Assembly: GCA_032250735.1 (NCBI GenBank)
Contig: JAVVEP010000022.1
Coordinates: 1 to 35,752 of the forward strand
DNA from: Gammaproteobacteria bacterium
GTDB taxonomy: Bacteria > Pseudomonadota > Gammaproteobacteria > SZUA-152
Direction: 5' to 3'
Length of the DNA stretch: 35,752 nucleotides
Shown: piece by piece, positions 25,297 through 33,310 of the stretch
Layout: the number at the start of each line of letters is the position of its first letter
How positions within the stretch are numbered: position 1 is the first letter of the stretch
Position numbers and translations under genes: made by a program
The notes under the pieces: model-generated
What the model saw: only the letters and a program-made list of their open reading frames with translations
What the model was told of the DNA's origin: nothing
The model's database searches: none

Positions 25297-25356
25297 AACA
25301 GGCTCCTGGAACATCAGGCGTCCAATCACCCAACCAAATATAAACAGGAGCGAAGC

Positions 25357-25779
25357 ATGAAACCGATTAACCACAAAAAGACCTTAACAGGCATCGCCAT
25401 ACTGGCCCTGTTCGGTGGTGGCGCCGGCGCCATGGCCGGCAGCATCACCGAACAGCTGTTGCAGGAATACCAACAGGCCGGCGCACAGCCCTTCTCCGCC
25501 AGCGCCGGACAGAGCGCCTGGGACAAGACCCATATCGACCCCGACTCCGGCAAGGCCAGGAGCTGTGCCAGCTGTCATACCAGCAACCTCCACAACACCG
25601 GCAAGCACGAGCGTACCGGCAAGGCCATCGAACCGCTGGCGCCGAGCAGCAACCCGCAACGACTCAGTGATAGAAAGCAGGTGGAAAAATGGCTCAAGCG
25701 TAACTGTAAATGGGTGTATGGACGCGAGTGTACACCCCAGGAGAAGGGCGACTACCTGAGCTACATCCAGTCGCTCTAA
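25357..25779 (+). CDS. SHP-type monoheme cytochrome c (DUF1924)
   Basis: A secreted 140-residue cytochrome c; the signal peptide ends near residue 28 (AMAGS). One heme site, CASCH, lies at 70-74. Near the C-terminus N116-C117 and C125 sit in KRNCKWVYGREC. In the Rhodobacter sphaeroides heme protein SHP, an Asn is the sixth heme ligand and the next Cys is bonded to one eight residues on; the same spacing here suggests N116 as ligand and a C117-C125 disulfide. SHP binds oxygen and NO through the Asn-ligated heme. The partner in other bacteria is the diheme cytochrome encoded next. Confidence 0.85.
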   Translation: MKPINHKKTLTGIAILALFGGGAGAMAGSITEQLLQEYQQAGAQPFSASAGQSAWDKTHIDPDSGKARSCASCHTSNLHNTGKHERTGKAIEPLAPSSNPQRLSDRKQVEKWLKRNCKWVYGRECTPQEKGDYLSYIQSL

Positions 25780-25802
25780 ACCGTATCACGACAATTTGGT
25801 AC

Positions 25803-25828
25803 TGCGACACATGCAAAAGATGCCCCTC
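25803..25828. repeat. 26-bp sequence shared with the macA leader
   Basis: TGCGACACATGCAAAAGATG continuing CCCCTC occurs here, upstream of the diheme cytochrome gene. A 23-of-26 match lies at 29026-29051. The first 15 bases are identical. It may be a shared regulatory element or repeat debris. Confidence 0.4.
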
Positions 25829-25887
25829 GTTAGTACGCAAACACCCACTACATAAACAATCCGTCACATAAATAAAGGAAAAAAATC

Positions 25888-26439
25888 ATGAAAACCTTCA
25901 CCCTCAGCATCGCAATCATTGGCCTCATCAGCCTTGCCATCAGCCAGACCTCGTTCAGCGATAACGATGACGAGCATGGCCAGGGCCTCTGGCAACGCGA
26001 TGCCAGCGTGACACAAAACCCCCTGTATATTGAGGAATGCGGCGGCTGCCATTTCGCCTATGCACCCGGCCTCTTGCCTCAGCGTTCCTGGCAGGCCATC
26101 ATGTCGACACTCGACGATCACTATGGAGACAATGCCGAATTGGACAGCACCAGCCAGCAGGCGATTTCCCGCTACCTGATCGACAACAGCGCCGAGAGCT
26201 CCACCAACCGCCGCCTGCATAAACTGCAAAAAGGCCTGTCGGCATCACACACACCACTGCGCATTACCGAGCTGCCAAAGTTTGTCCGCGAACATGATGA
26301 GATACCGAAAAAGGTGCTGGTCAACAACCCGAAACTCAGCAGCCTCAGCCAATGCCCGGCCTGTCACGGCGATGCCGGGCAGGGACATTTCAGCGAGCGG
26401 CGCATCAACATTCCGGGTTATGGTGGCTGGGATGATTAG
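25888..26439 (+). CDS. Diheme cytochrome c (DHC family)
   Basis: A secreted 183-residue cytochrome, signal peptide about 1-24. Heme sites are CGGCH (51-55) and CPACH (156-160), the layout of the DHC family that pairs with SHP. The family's conserved RYLIDNSAE and the closing NIPGYGGWDD are present. It should carry electrons from cytochrome b561 to SHP. The final codons overlap the start of the PepSY gene (ATG at 26432). Confidence 0.88.
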   Translation: MKTFTLSIAIIGLISLAISQTSFSDNDDEHGQGLWQRDASVTQNPLYIEECGGCHFAYAPGLLPQRSWQAIMSTLDDHYGDNAELDSTSQQAISRYLIDNSAESSTNRRLHKLQKGLSASHTPLRITELPKFVREHDEIPKKVLVNNPKLSSLSQCPACHGDAGQGHFSERRINIPGYGGWDD

Positions 26440-26752
26440 GCCGGGCAAGGTCGTCGCCGCACTGCTTGCACTGGCACTCGCGACCCTGCTGTCGGTCAGC
26501 ATTCCCGTCAGCGCCGACGATGATCACGACAAGGCGCGCCGGCTGCAACAGGCCGGCGACATCCTGCCGCTGGAGACCATTATCCAGAAGGCAAAGGCGA
26601 TCCGCCCGGGGCGCATTCTGGAAGTGGAACTGGAATCAAAGCATGGACGGCACCGCTATGAAATCGAACTGCTCGATGAGGATGGCAGGGTGTGGGAGAT
26701 GAAGTTTGATTCGCAGACGGGTCAGCTGTTGAAAGAGAAACAGGAAGACTGA
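26432..26752 (+). CDS. PepSY-domain protein
   Basis: A 106-residue exported protein: signal helix about 6-28 (VVAALLALALATLLSVSIPV), then one PepSY domain (ILPLETIIQKAKAIRPGRIL, then the strands EVELESKHGRHRYEIELL and VWEMKFDSQTGQLL). PepSY proteins encoded beside two-component pairs are thought to tune sensor kinases or peptidases. It overlaps the diheme cytochrome gene and its stop abuts the regulator start, so it belongs to one transcript. The frame is open upstream to 26282, but that part is a shadow of the cytochrome gene. Confidence 0.85.
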   Translation: MIRPGKVVAALLALALATLLSVSIPVSADDDHDKARRLQQAGDILPLETIIQKAKAIRPGRILEVELESKHGRHRYEIELLDEDGRVWEMKFDSQTGQLLKEKQED

Positions 26753-27415
26753 ATGCGCCTGCTGCTGATCGAAGACGATGACCTGTTGCGCGCCGATCTC
26801 CGGCACGACCTGGTCAAGGCGGGTTTTGCCGTGGACGAGGCGGACAATGGCGTGGATGGCGAATTCATGGGCGCCTCCGAGCCTTACGATGCCATTGTGC
26901 TGGATCTGGGATTACCACAACGCCCCGGCCTGGAGGTATTGCACAACTGGCGCCGGCAGGACAACAAGGTGCCGGTCATCATTCTCACTGCGCGCAACGC
27001 CTGGCATGAAAGGGTCGACGGCTTCAAGGCCGGGGCCGACGACTATCTCGGCAAACCGTTTCACTCCGAAGAGCTCATTGCCCGCCTCAGCGCGCTGATC
27101 AAACGCAGCAAGCAACAGGTCGGCACACTGAACATCAGCGGCCTGAGCCTGGATGAAGAACGACAAACGGTGACGGCTGCCGATGGCAACACCCTCGAAC
27201 TTACCGGCACGGAATTCCGCCTGTTACGCTATTTCATGTTACACCCCGGCAGAATACTCTCCAAATCAACTCTCACCGAACACGTCTACGACTATGATTC
27301 CGACAAGGACAGCAACGTCATCGAGGTGTATGTGAAACGTCTGCGCCAGAAACTGGGCAAGGACATCATCCAGACCCGTCGCGGCCAGGGTTATCTGTTC
27401 ACGGAGCACCACTAG
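26753..27415 (+). CDS. Two-component response regulator, OmpR/PhoB family
   Basis: A 220-residue regulator. The receiver has acidic E7-D8, phospho-acceptor D51 (IVLDLGLP), T79 and K101 (GKPF). The winged-helix output domain follows, with LELTGTEFRLLRYFMLHPGR and VIEVYVKRLRQKLG. The group is close to QseB/PmrA/PhoP types. It abuts the PepSY stop, and its stop overlaps the kinase start. It probably controls its own operon through the TTTCAG direct repeat at 24563. Confidence 0.93.
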   Translation: MRLLLIEDDDLLRADLRHDLVKAGFAVDEADNGVDGEFMGASEPYDAIVLDLGLPQRPGLEVLHNWRRQDNKVPVIILTARNAWHERVDGFKAGADDYLGKPFHSEELIARLSALIKRSKQQVGTLNISGLSLDEERQTVTAADGNTLELTGTEFRLLRYFMLHPGRILSKSTLTEHVYDYDSDKDSNVIEVYVKRLRQKLGKDIIQTRRGQGYLFTEHH

Positions 27416-28737
27416 TGCGCTCCATCCAGTCACGCCTGAGCCTCGGCCTGCTGCTGAGCCTGGTGGTGATCTTTGCACTGCAGTGGATAATGGTCAGCCA
27501 TACCGTGCGGCTCCTCGCCGAGCACTACATCAGCGAACGGCTGATGCACGACGCCGAAAACCTGCTGCGCTCTATCGTCATCACACCGCCGGCGCAAGCC
27601 GCGCTGGAGCAGACCGCCATCGATCCGATTTTTCGACGCCCCTTTTCGGGCCGCTACTATCAGATCGTGATCGGCGATCAGACCTACCGGTCGCGCTCGT
27701 TGTGGGATCAGGCCTTAAGCGATGCCGATCCCGGCAGCACACCGGCCACGGGAACATTCATTCCCGGCCCCCAGGCGCAGACCCTGTTGCTGTGGAGCAA
27801 GCAGTTTCACAAGCAGGGCGTGGCGATCCGGATTGCAGTCGCCGAAGACTTCAATCCCATCGAGCAGGACCTGCAAGCATTCCGCCTCGGCTATGCCATC
27901 GCCTCGCTGCTGGCGCTGGCCGTTCTGGTGGGCATCCTGACGCTGATCATCCAGCGGGGCTTTGCCCCCCTGGGCAGGACCCGCGAGGACCTGCAGCGTC
28001 TGGAACGGGGTGAGATCAGTGCGATCAATGAAGACGTCCCCAGCGAGGTGGCGCCCCTGGTCAGGGAGGTCAACCACCTGCTGGAAAACCTGCACCAGCG
28101 CCTGCAGCGTTCCCGCAACGCCCTCGGCAATCTCACCCATGCCATGAAGACGCCGCTCACCCATTTACAACAGCTGGCCTACCGCGACGAACTCAACGAC
28201 CGGCCGGAACTGCGTGACCGCCTGTTGGCGCAGACCACCCAGCTACAGCAGCTCATCGACAGGGAACTGACCCGGGCGCGTCTCGCCGGCCACAGGATGC
28301 CCGGCCAGCGGCTGGACATCGCCACGGAGGTCGCCGCGCTCACCGAAAGCCTGCTGGCCATCTATCGCGAGCGCAAGATCAACATCCACTCCCAGTTAGA
28401 CCTGACCCAGGGGGTGAGCATGGACCGCGAGGATTTCCTGGAACTGCTGGGCAACCTGCTGGACAACGCCTGCAAATGGGCCAGGCATGAAGTGAAGCTG
28501 CATATCCGCGATGCGGACGGCCTGCAGATCCAGGTCGAGGATGATGGCCCGGGCTGCGCCGAGCATGAGCTGGAAAAGCTCACCCAGCGCGGCCTGCGCA
28601 TCGATGAAAAGACGGTGGGCCATGGTCTGGGGCTGGCCATCGCCCAGGACATCGTCGACAGCTATCACGGCAGTTTCCGCCTCGACCTCTCGCCCGATCT
28701 TGGTGGCTTGCGCGCACGGGTTACACTCAGCACCTAG
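27415..28737 (+). CDS. Two-component sensor histidine kinase
   Basis: The partner of the preceding regulator, 440 residues from GTG 27415 (overlapping the regulator's TAG). Two helices (about 9-29 and 158-178) frame a periplasmic sensor part of about 125 residues without a named fold. A HAMP-like segment leads to the HisKA site H242 in NLTHAMKTPLTHL, a PhoQ/QseC-like form with Met-Lys after His. The HATPase has N box NLLDNACKWA, G1 box VEDDGPGC and G2 box GHGLGLAIAQ. The signal is unknown; the cytochrome neighbours suggest redox, oxygen or NO. Confidence 0.92.
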   Translation: MRSIQSRLSLGLLLSLVVIFALQWIMVSHTVRLLAEHYISERLMHDAENLLRSIVITPPAQAALEQTAIDPIFRRPFSGRYYQIVIGDQTYRSRSLWDQALSDADPGSTPATGTFIPGPQAQTLLLWSKQFHKQGVAIRIAVAEDFNPIEQDLQAFRLGYAIASLLALAVLVGILTLIIQRGFAPLGRTREDLQRLERGEISAINEDVPSEVAPLVREVNHLLENLHQRLQRSRNALGNLTHAMKTPLTHLQQLAYRDELNDRPELRDRLLAQTTQLQQLIDRELTRARLAGHRMPGQRLDIATEVAALTESLLAIYRERKINIHSQLDLTQGVSMDREDFLELLGNLLDNACKWARHEVKLHIRDADGLQIQVEDDGPGCAEHELEKLTQRGLRIDEKTVGHGLGLAIAQDIVDSYHGSFRLDLSPDLGGLRARVTLST

Positions 28738-28780
28738 GAGCCACCGATATTGGGGCATAGGTGAGCAACATCGGAGGGTT

Positions 28781-28922
28781 CCCTCTCCCTGAGGGAGAGG
28801 GACAGGGTGAGGGGGAACAACATCAGCACACACACACCACCCTCACCCCAACCCTGGGCCATATGTTCCCGACATGGCCAACCGACTACATCCCTGTAGT
28901 CGTCTCCCTGAAGGAGAGGGGG
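28781..28922. repeat. CCCTCTCCC/GGGAGAGGG intergenic repeat pair
   Basis: CCCTCTCCC-TGA-GGGAGAGGG (28781-28801) with ACAGGGTGAGGG is followed by the facing copy (CACCCTCACCCCAACCCTGG at 28838, and CTCCCTGAAGGAGAGGGG at 28904). This motif is common between genes in proteobacteria and can fold as a large stem. The middle holds a small palindrome, GACTACATCCCTGTAGTC. Confidence 0.7.
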
Positions 28923-28926
28923 TCAA

Positions 28927-28970
28927 TCCGCGACTCTCTATTTTGGAATCCGCGCCTCTCTATTTTGGGA
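28927..28970. repeat. 22-bp tandem duplication upstream of the macA-like gene
   Basis: TCCGCGACTCTCTATTTTGG + AA (28927-28948) is repeated at 28949-28970 with two differences. It lies about 100 bp before the adaptor gene. It could be a pair of regulator sites on the same helix face (22 bp, two turns) or chance slippage. Confidence 0.6.
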
Positions 28971-29065
28971 AAGGTCTGCCATTACCGACAACGGCCGCAG
29001 GCAGGTTTTAGGCTATATTCATGAGTGCGACACATGCAAAGGACACCCCTCCCCCCAGGGCAAAG

Positions 29066-30253
29066 ATGAAACCTCGTTACCTGAAATATCTCCTCATCCC
29101 TGCCCTGCTGATCGTCGCCGGCGTGTGGTTTTTTCTCCCGGCGGATAGCGGCGAACAGACGCCCGGCTATGATGTCGTCAGCATCAAACGCGGTGAACTC
29201 AAGGCCATCGTCTCTGCCACCGGCACGCTCAACCCGGTGATTACCGTGCAGGTCGGCAGCCAGGTCTCCGGCACGATCCAGCGCCTGAATGTGGATTTCA
29301 ACAGCCGGGTCAGCAAGGGTCAGGTGATCGCGCAGATCGACTCCGCCATCTTTGATGCGCGCCTGGCAGAGGCGAATTCCAACCTCAAGAGCGCGGAGGC
29401 CTCACAGGACAGGGCCTGGATTGCAGTGTTGGATGCCGCCCGCCAGCTGCGACGGGTCGAGGATTTACACCGGCAGAAACTGGTCTCGGAGAGCGAGGTC
29501 GATGCGGCCCGCTTCGCCCACGAGGCCGCCACCGTCGAGCATCGGGTCAGTCAGGCGGCGGTGGCACAGGCGGCGGCGGCCCGGGCGCGGGAACAGGTGA
29601 ATCTTGCCTACACCACCATCTACGCGCCCATCGACGGCGTGGTCATCTCACGCAATGTGGATGTGGGCCAGACCGTCGCGGCCAGCCTGCAGGCGCCCAC
29701 CCTGTTCACCATCGCCCAGGACCTGGCGGCCATGCAGATTGAAGCGGATGTGGACGAGGCCTTTATCGGCATGATCCAGCAAGACCAGCCCGTGAGCTTC
29801 AGCGTGTTCGCCTATCAGCAACGCCTGTTCAGCGGACGGGTGGCACAGATTCGGCTGCAACCGAAGATTGAGGCCGGCGTGGTGAAATACAACTGCATCA
29901 TTCACGTCGATAACGCCGACCTGGCCCTCAAGCCGGGCATGACCGCCACGGTGGCCATCGAGGTGGAGCGGCGCGACGACATCCTCAAGGTGCCGAATAC
30001 CGCGCTGCGCTATGTCCCGCCATGGCCGGCCGATCGCCTCAAGACCCTGCGCGATGCACTCAAGCCCAACGAGGCCGTACTCTGGCTGGCACAGGGCCAG
30101 CAGCTGTCGCCGCTCACGGTCGGCCTGGGGTTGGCAGGCGAGAAAGAGACCGAGGTGCTGGGCGAGAATCTGCAGGCGGGGCTGGAGATCGCCGTGCCGG
30201 GCGAGCGCCAAAATAGTCAGGGCACACGCCGCTTTGGCCTGAGCCTCTTTTGA
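29066..30253 (+). CDS. MacA-like periplasmic adaptor (HlyD/RND membrane-fusion family)
   Basis: A 395-residue membrane-fusion protein joining an ABC exporter to an outer-membrane channel. An N-terminal anchor (LKYLLIPALLIVAGVWFFL) is followed by the lipoyl half (VGSQVSGTIQRLNVDFNSRV), a helical hairpin (about 90-165), the second lipoyl half (TIYAPIDGVVISRNVDVGQT) and a beta-barrel domain. ATG 29066 has AGGG five bases upstream and yields the MacA-type MKPRYLKYLL start. The frame is open to ATG 29021, but those extra codons overlap a sequence shared with 25803-25828. It is followed after four bases by the ATPase gene. Confidence 0.88.
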   Translation: MKPRYLKYLLIPALLIVAGVWFFLPADSGEQTPGYDVVSIKRGELKAIVSATGTLNPVITVQVGSQVSGTIQRLNVDFNSRVSKGQVIAQIDSAIFDARLAEANSNLKSAEASQDRAWIAVLDAARQLRRVEDLHRQKLVSESEVDAARFAHEAATVEHRVSQAAVAQAAAARAREQVNLAYTTIYAPIDGVVISRNVDVGQTVAASLQAPTLFTIAQDLAAMQIEADVDEAFIGMIQQDQPVSFSVFAYQQRLFSGRVAQIRLQPKIEAGVVKYNCIIHVDNADLALKPGMTATVAIEVERRDDILKVPNTALRYVPPWPADRLKTLRDALKPNEAVLWLAQGQQLSPLTVGLGLAGEKETEVLGENLQAGLEIAVPGERQNSQGTRRFGLSLF

Positions 30254-30257
30254 GCGG

Positions 30258-30941
30258 ATGGACACGCCCATCATCCAGATGCGCGGGGTGCACAAGTCCT
30301 ATGTGATGGACGGCGTCAGCGTGCACGCCCTGCGCGGTATCGACCTCGACGTGGGGCGCGGTGAATTCCTCGCCATCATGGGGCCGTCCGGCTCCGGCAA
30401 GTCCACCCTGATGCACGTGCTGGGCTGTCTGGATGTACCGGACGCGGGCGAGTATCGGCTCAATGGCGAGGATGTCTCCCGCCTCGATGCCGATGAGCTC
30501 GCCCTGCTGCGCAACCGTCAACTGGGCTTCGTGTTCCAGAACTTCAACCTGCTGGCGCGCACCAGCGCCCTGGAAAATGTCGAAACCCCGCTCATCTATG
30601 CCGGCGTGGGCAAACGCCAACGCCGCGAACAGGCCACCGCCATGCTCCAGCGCATGGGCCTGGGGGATCGGCTGCAACACCTCTCCAACCAGCTGTCCGG
30701 CGGCCAGCAGCAGCGCGTGGCCATTGCCCGCGCCCTGGTCACCCGCCCCACGCTGCTGCTGGCCGACGAGCCCACCGGCAACATGGACACGGCCACCAGC
30801 CTGGAATTTCTTGACCTGCTGGAGGGGCTGAACCGGGACGAGGGCCTGACCATCCTCCTGATCACCCACGAACCCGAGGTGGCGGCCCGCGCGCAACGCA
30901 GCCTGACCCTGCGCGATGGCATGCTGGAGGCCTCGACATGA
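30258..30941 (+). CDS. ABC transporter ATP-binding protein (MacB/LolD type)
   Basis: The 227-residue ATPase of the exporter. Walker A is GPSGSGKST (42-50), the Q loop is FVFQNFNLL, the signature is LSGGQQQRVAIARAL and Walker B is LLLADEPTGNMD. It is of the group that drives MacB, LolCDE and FtsX-type permeases. In E. coli MacB this domain is fused to the permease; here they are separate genes, 13 bp apart. Confidence 0.92.
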   Translation: MDTPIIQMRGVHKSYVMDGVSVHALRGIDLDVGRGEFLAIMGPSGSGKSTLMHVLGCLDVPDAGEYRLNGEDVSRLDADELALLRNRQLGFVFQNFNLLARTSALENVETPLIYAGVGKRQRREQATAMLQRMGLGDRLQHLSNQLSGGQQQRVAIARALVTRPTLLLADEPTGNMDTATSLEFLDLLEGLNRDEGLTILLITHEPEVAARAQRSLTLRDGMLEAST

Positions 30942-30954
30942 ACCGGGCCGTATC

Positions 30955-32172
30955 ATGAACTGGACCGCCGCATTGCAACTGGCCCTGCGCGCCCTGTGGC
31001 GCAACAAGAGCCGCGCCACTCTCACCGCCCTGGGTGTGATCATCGGCGTGGCCTCGGTGATCGCCATGGTGTCCATCGGCGCCGGGGCCCAACAGCGCAT
31101 CGCCGCGCAACTGGAGAGCATGGGCACCAACAGCCTGATGATTCGCTCCGGAACCATGACCCACGGCGGGGTGCGCAGCGGCGCCGGCACCACCACCCTG
31201 TCCTATGCCTATGCCGACGCCGAGGCCATCGCCGACCTGCCCGGCGTCATCGCCGTGGCCCCCACGGTGCGCACCTCGGCCCAGGCGCGCTACCGGGGCA
31301 CCAACTGGGGCACGGCGGTGGAGGGCGTCACACCCGACTACTTCCGCGTACGCAGCTGGGCCCTGGCCGAGGGCGAACCCTTTAGCGAACGGCATGTGGC
31401 CAGCGCCGCCCATGTCTGCCTGCTGGGGCAAACGGTGGCGCGGGAGCTGTTTGGCCTGGCCAATCCCATCGGTGAATCCATTGTGATCACCGGCGTGGCC
31501 TGCCGGATACTGGGCGTGCTGGAGGAGAAAGGGGCCTCGGCCTGGGGCTCCGATCAGGACGACCGCATCTTCGCGCCACTCACCACCGTACAGCGCAAAC
31601 TGATGGGCATTACCCACGTGGATTACATCGAGGTGCAGGCCGCCGGCCGCGAGCTCACCTTCCAGGTGATCGACGAGGTCAAACGGCTGTTGCGCCAACG
31701 CCATCGCCTGCAAGCGGGACAGGAAGACGACTTCCGCATTCATAACCGCGCCGAACTGGCCCAGGCCTCGGAAGAAAGCGCCCAGGTGTTCACCTATCTG
31801 CTGGGCAGCATCGCCTCGGTGTCCCTGCTGGTGGGGGGCATCGGCATCATGAATATCATGCTGGTGTCCGTCACCGAACGCACCCGCGAGATCGGCATCC
31901 GCATGGCCCTCGGCGCACGGCGACGCGACATCCTCTGGCAGTTTCTGCTCGAGGCCCTGCTACTGAGCGGCGCCGGCGGCGCGCTGGGCATGGTGCTGGG
32001 ACTCAGTAGCGCGGCGATCCTGTCCCGCGTCTCCAGCTTCCCGGTCGCCATCACCCCCTGGGCGGTGGTGCTGGCCTTTTCCTTTTCCGTGCTGGTGGGC
32101 ATCTTTTTCGGCCTGCATCCCGCCCGCAAGGCGTCACGCATGAGGCCCATTGACGCCCTGCGTTATGAATAG
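30955..32172 (+). CDS. ABC transporter permease (MacB/FtsX type)
   Basis: A 405-residue permease with an N-terminal helix (SRATLTALGVIIGVASVIAM), a large periplasmic MacB_PCD domain (about 50-250) and three C-terminal helices with the FtsX pattern (GSIASVSLLVGGIGIMNIML, TEREIGIRMALGARR-like segment). It couples ATP use to mechanical movement in the periplasm rather than classic transport through the membrane. The substrate (peptide, antibiotic or siderophore) cannot be told. ATG 30955 is preferred over the open frame from 30916, which overlaps the ATPase end. No outer-membrane partner gene is visible. Confidence 0.9.
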   Translation: MNWTAALQLALRALWRNKSRATLTALGVIIGVASVIAMVSIGAGAQQRIAAQLESMGTNSLMIRSGTMTHGGVRSGAGTTTLSYAYADAEAIADLPGVIAVAPTVRTSAQARYRGTNWGTAVEGVTPDYFRVRSWALAEGEPFSERHVASAAHVCLLGQTVARELFGLANPIGESIVITGVACRILGVLEEKGASAWGSDQDDRIFAPLTTVQRKLMGITHVDYIEVQAAGRELTFQVIDEVKRLLRQRHRLQAGQEDDFRIHNRAELAQASEESAQVFTYLLGSIASVSLLVGGIGIMNIMLVSVTERTREIGIRMALGARRRDILWQFLLEALLLSGAGGALGMVLGLSSAAILSRVSSFPVAITPWAVVLAFSFSVLVGIFFGLHPARKASRMRPIDALRYE

Positions 32173-32195
32173 CCACGGTGAATGACACAACGGAA

Positions 32196-32264
32196 CCGGT
32201 TTTGTCTTGCTCTCACAACGCTCAAGACAATCAAGATAAGAAACTAAATAAAAGGCAAAACCGG
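32196..32264. other. Long nested inverted repeat between permease and csp genes
   Basis: CCGGTTTTG (32196-32204) faces CAAAACCGG (32256-32264), and inside it GTCTTG (32204-32209) faces CAAGAC (32223-32228). It lies just upstream of the csp promoter and downstream of the permease stop. It might end the exporter transcript, although no T-run follows. Confidence 0.4.
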
Positions 32265-32273
32265 ATATAACGC

Positions 32274-32302
32274 TTGACAGACCCTGCGAATACCCCTAAA
32301 GT
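32274..32302 (+). promoter_or_regulatory. Sigma-70 promoter of the cold-shock gene
   Basis: TTGACA (32274-32279), a 17-base spacer, then TAAAGT (32297-32302). Transcription should begin near 32309, giving a 5' leader of about 115 bases, typical of cspA-type genes in which the leader senses temperature. Confidence 0.75.
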
Positions 32303-32424
32303 CCGCGCAGCTACAGATTTTGGTATAGGCAGTTCTGGTTGTTCCCTTCAAGTTACCCCCTGATTCCTCTTTTCATCTCCTGTACGCAACACTCTAATTT
32401 TAATTTTTCAAAGGTAAATGTCAC

Positions 32425-32625
32425 ATGACTACAGGTACTGTAAAGTGGTTCAACGAAGCCAAAGGTTTCGGTTTTATTTCTCAGGATAATGGCGGCGATG
32501 ACGTATTCGTGCATTTCAATGCCATCCAGGGTTCGGGCTTCAAAACCCTGGCTGAAGGTCAGCCGGTCACGTTTGACGTAGAGAACGGCCCCAAAGGCCT
32601 TCAGGCGTCTAACGTTACTGCCTAA
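32425..32625 (+). CDS. Cold-shock domain protein (CspA family)
   Basis: A 66-residue single-stranded RNA/DNA chaperone. RNP1 (KGFGFISQ) and RNP2 (VFVHFNAI) are intact, and the start [11 protein letters not shown] is canonical. AAGG stands before the ATG. A long leader, strong promoter and sharp terminator make it a stand-alone gene. Family members act in cold adaptation or general RNA handling; which one this is cannot be told. Confidence 0.95.
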   Translation: MTTGTVKWFNEAKGFGFISQDNGGDDVFVHFNAIQGSGFKTLAEGQPVTFDVENGPKGLQASNVTA

Positions 32626-32653
32626 TCACCACCCCATCGGATAACACCGATAC

Positions 32654-32683
32654 AAAAAACCCCGCTCCGGCGGGGTTTTTTTT
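32654..32683. terminator. Bidirectional intrinsic terminator
   Basis: AAAACCCCGC-TCCG-GCGGGGTTTT followed by more T, with an A-run on the left side. It ends the csp transcript and, read on the other strand, can end the cbiX/photolyase transcript. Confidence 0.93.
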
Positions 32684-32764
32684 CGTCCTCTATTTTGTCG
32701 AATGCTTTATCTAATAATTTGTCTAATACTATTGTTAACATCTAACGGAAATTAGTCGCTACTA

Positions 32765-33145
32765 CTAGTCGCGACCACCGCCCTGCGCCCTGGCAACCTC
32801 CGCCAGCATCCGCGCCATACCCTCAAACGCACCAAGATGCGGGGCGATAGAAAGCATCGTCTCGGGAAACTCGACACGGGCCGCATTCACTATCGAGGGA
32901 ATGTCCTCGGCAACATGCCTGCCCGCCGCCAGAAAATAGGGCACGATGGTGACGCACTCCGCGCCATCATCAACACAGCGTTTTATGCCTTCGGGAATCG
33001 AGGGGCTTGCCAGCTCCAGAAATGCCGCCCGCACCAGATCAAAATCGCCCTCCACGTGCTCACTGACAAGCTGACACAGCTGAACCACCTCGTCGTTGGA
33101 CTGCGCCCTGCGACTACCGTGAGATATGATTAACAATGCGTGCAT
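32765..33145 (-). CDS. cbiX: CbiX-type sirohydrochlorin chelatase (short form)
   Basis: It inserts cobalt (or nickel/iron) into sirohydrochlorin or a related tetrapyrrole. The 126-residue length is that of the single-domain CbiX-S form. H9 in ISHGSR and H77 in YFLAAGRHVAEDIP are the usual metal-handling residues. The Glu in LELASPSIPEG is also conserved. No cobalamin or siroheme genes are adjacent, so the product (siroheme, coenzyme B12 or other) is open. It runs with the photolyase gene, 165 bp apart. Confidence 0.85.
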   Translation of the reverse strand: MHALLIISHGSRRAQSNDEVVQLCQLVSEHVEGDFDLVRAAFLELASPSIPEGIKRCVDDGAECVTIVPYFLAAGRHVAEDIPSIVNAARVEFPETMLSIAPHLGAFEGMARMLAEVARAQGGGRD

Positions 33146-33217
33146 AACAATCCTTATAGCCTTGCGCGTGCGCGCCAGTGATGTTGTCGAAACCGATGGA
33201 GATCAAAAAGTATAAAC

Positions 33218-33253
33218 GATATTGCCTGGGACATTGCCTGAGATATTGACTGC
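33218..33253. repeat. Three 12-bp tandem repeats between photolyase and cbiX
   Basis: GATATTGCCTGG, GACATTGCCTGA and GATATTGACTGC follow one another directly. They are non-coding on the present gene calls. Confidence 0.75.
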
Positions 33254-33310
33254 CCCTGTTTCCCTTTCCTGAATCGTGGCCTTGTCGGCGGCCACATCGC
33301 GGTTCTCACG

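Noticed and set aside
30114-31196. Minus-strand open frame of 360 codons across the exporter genes
   Set aside because: It is a high-G+C shadow of the adaptor, ATPase and permease genes, with low-complexity product and no ribosome site.
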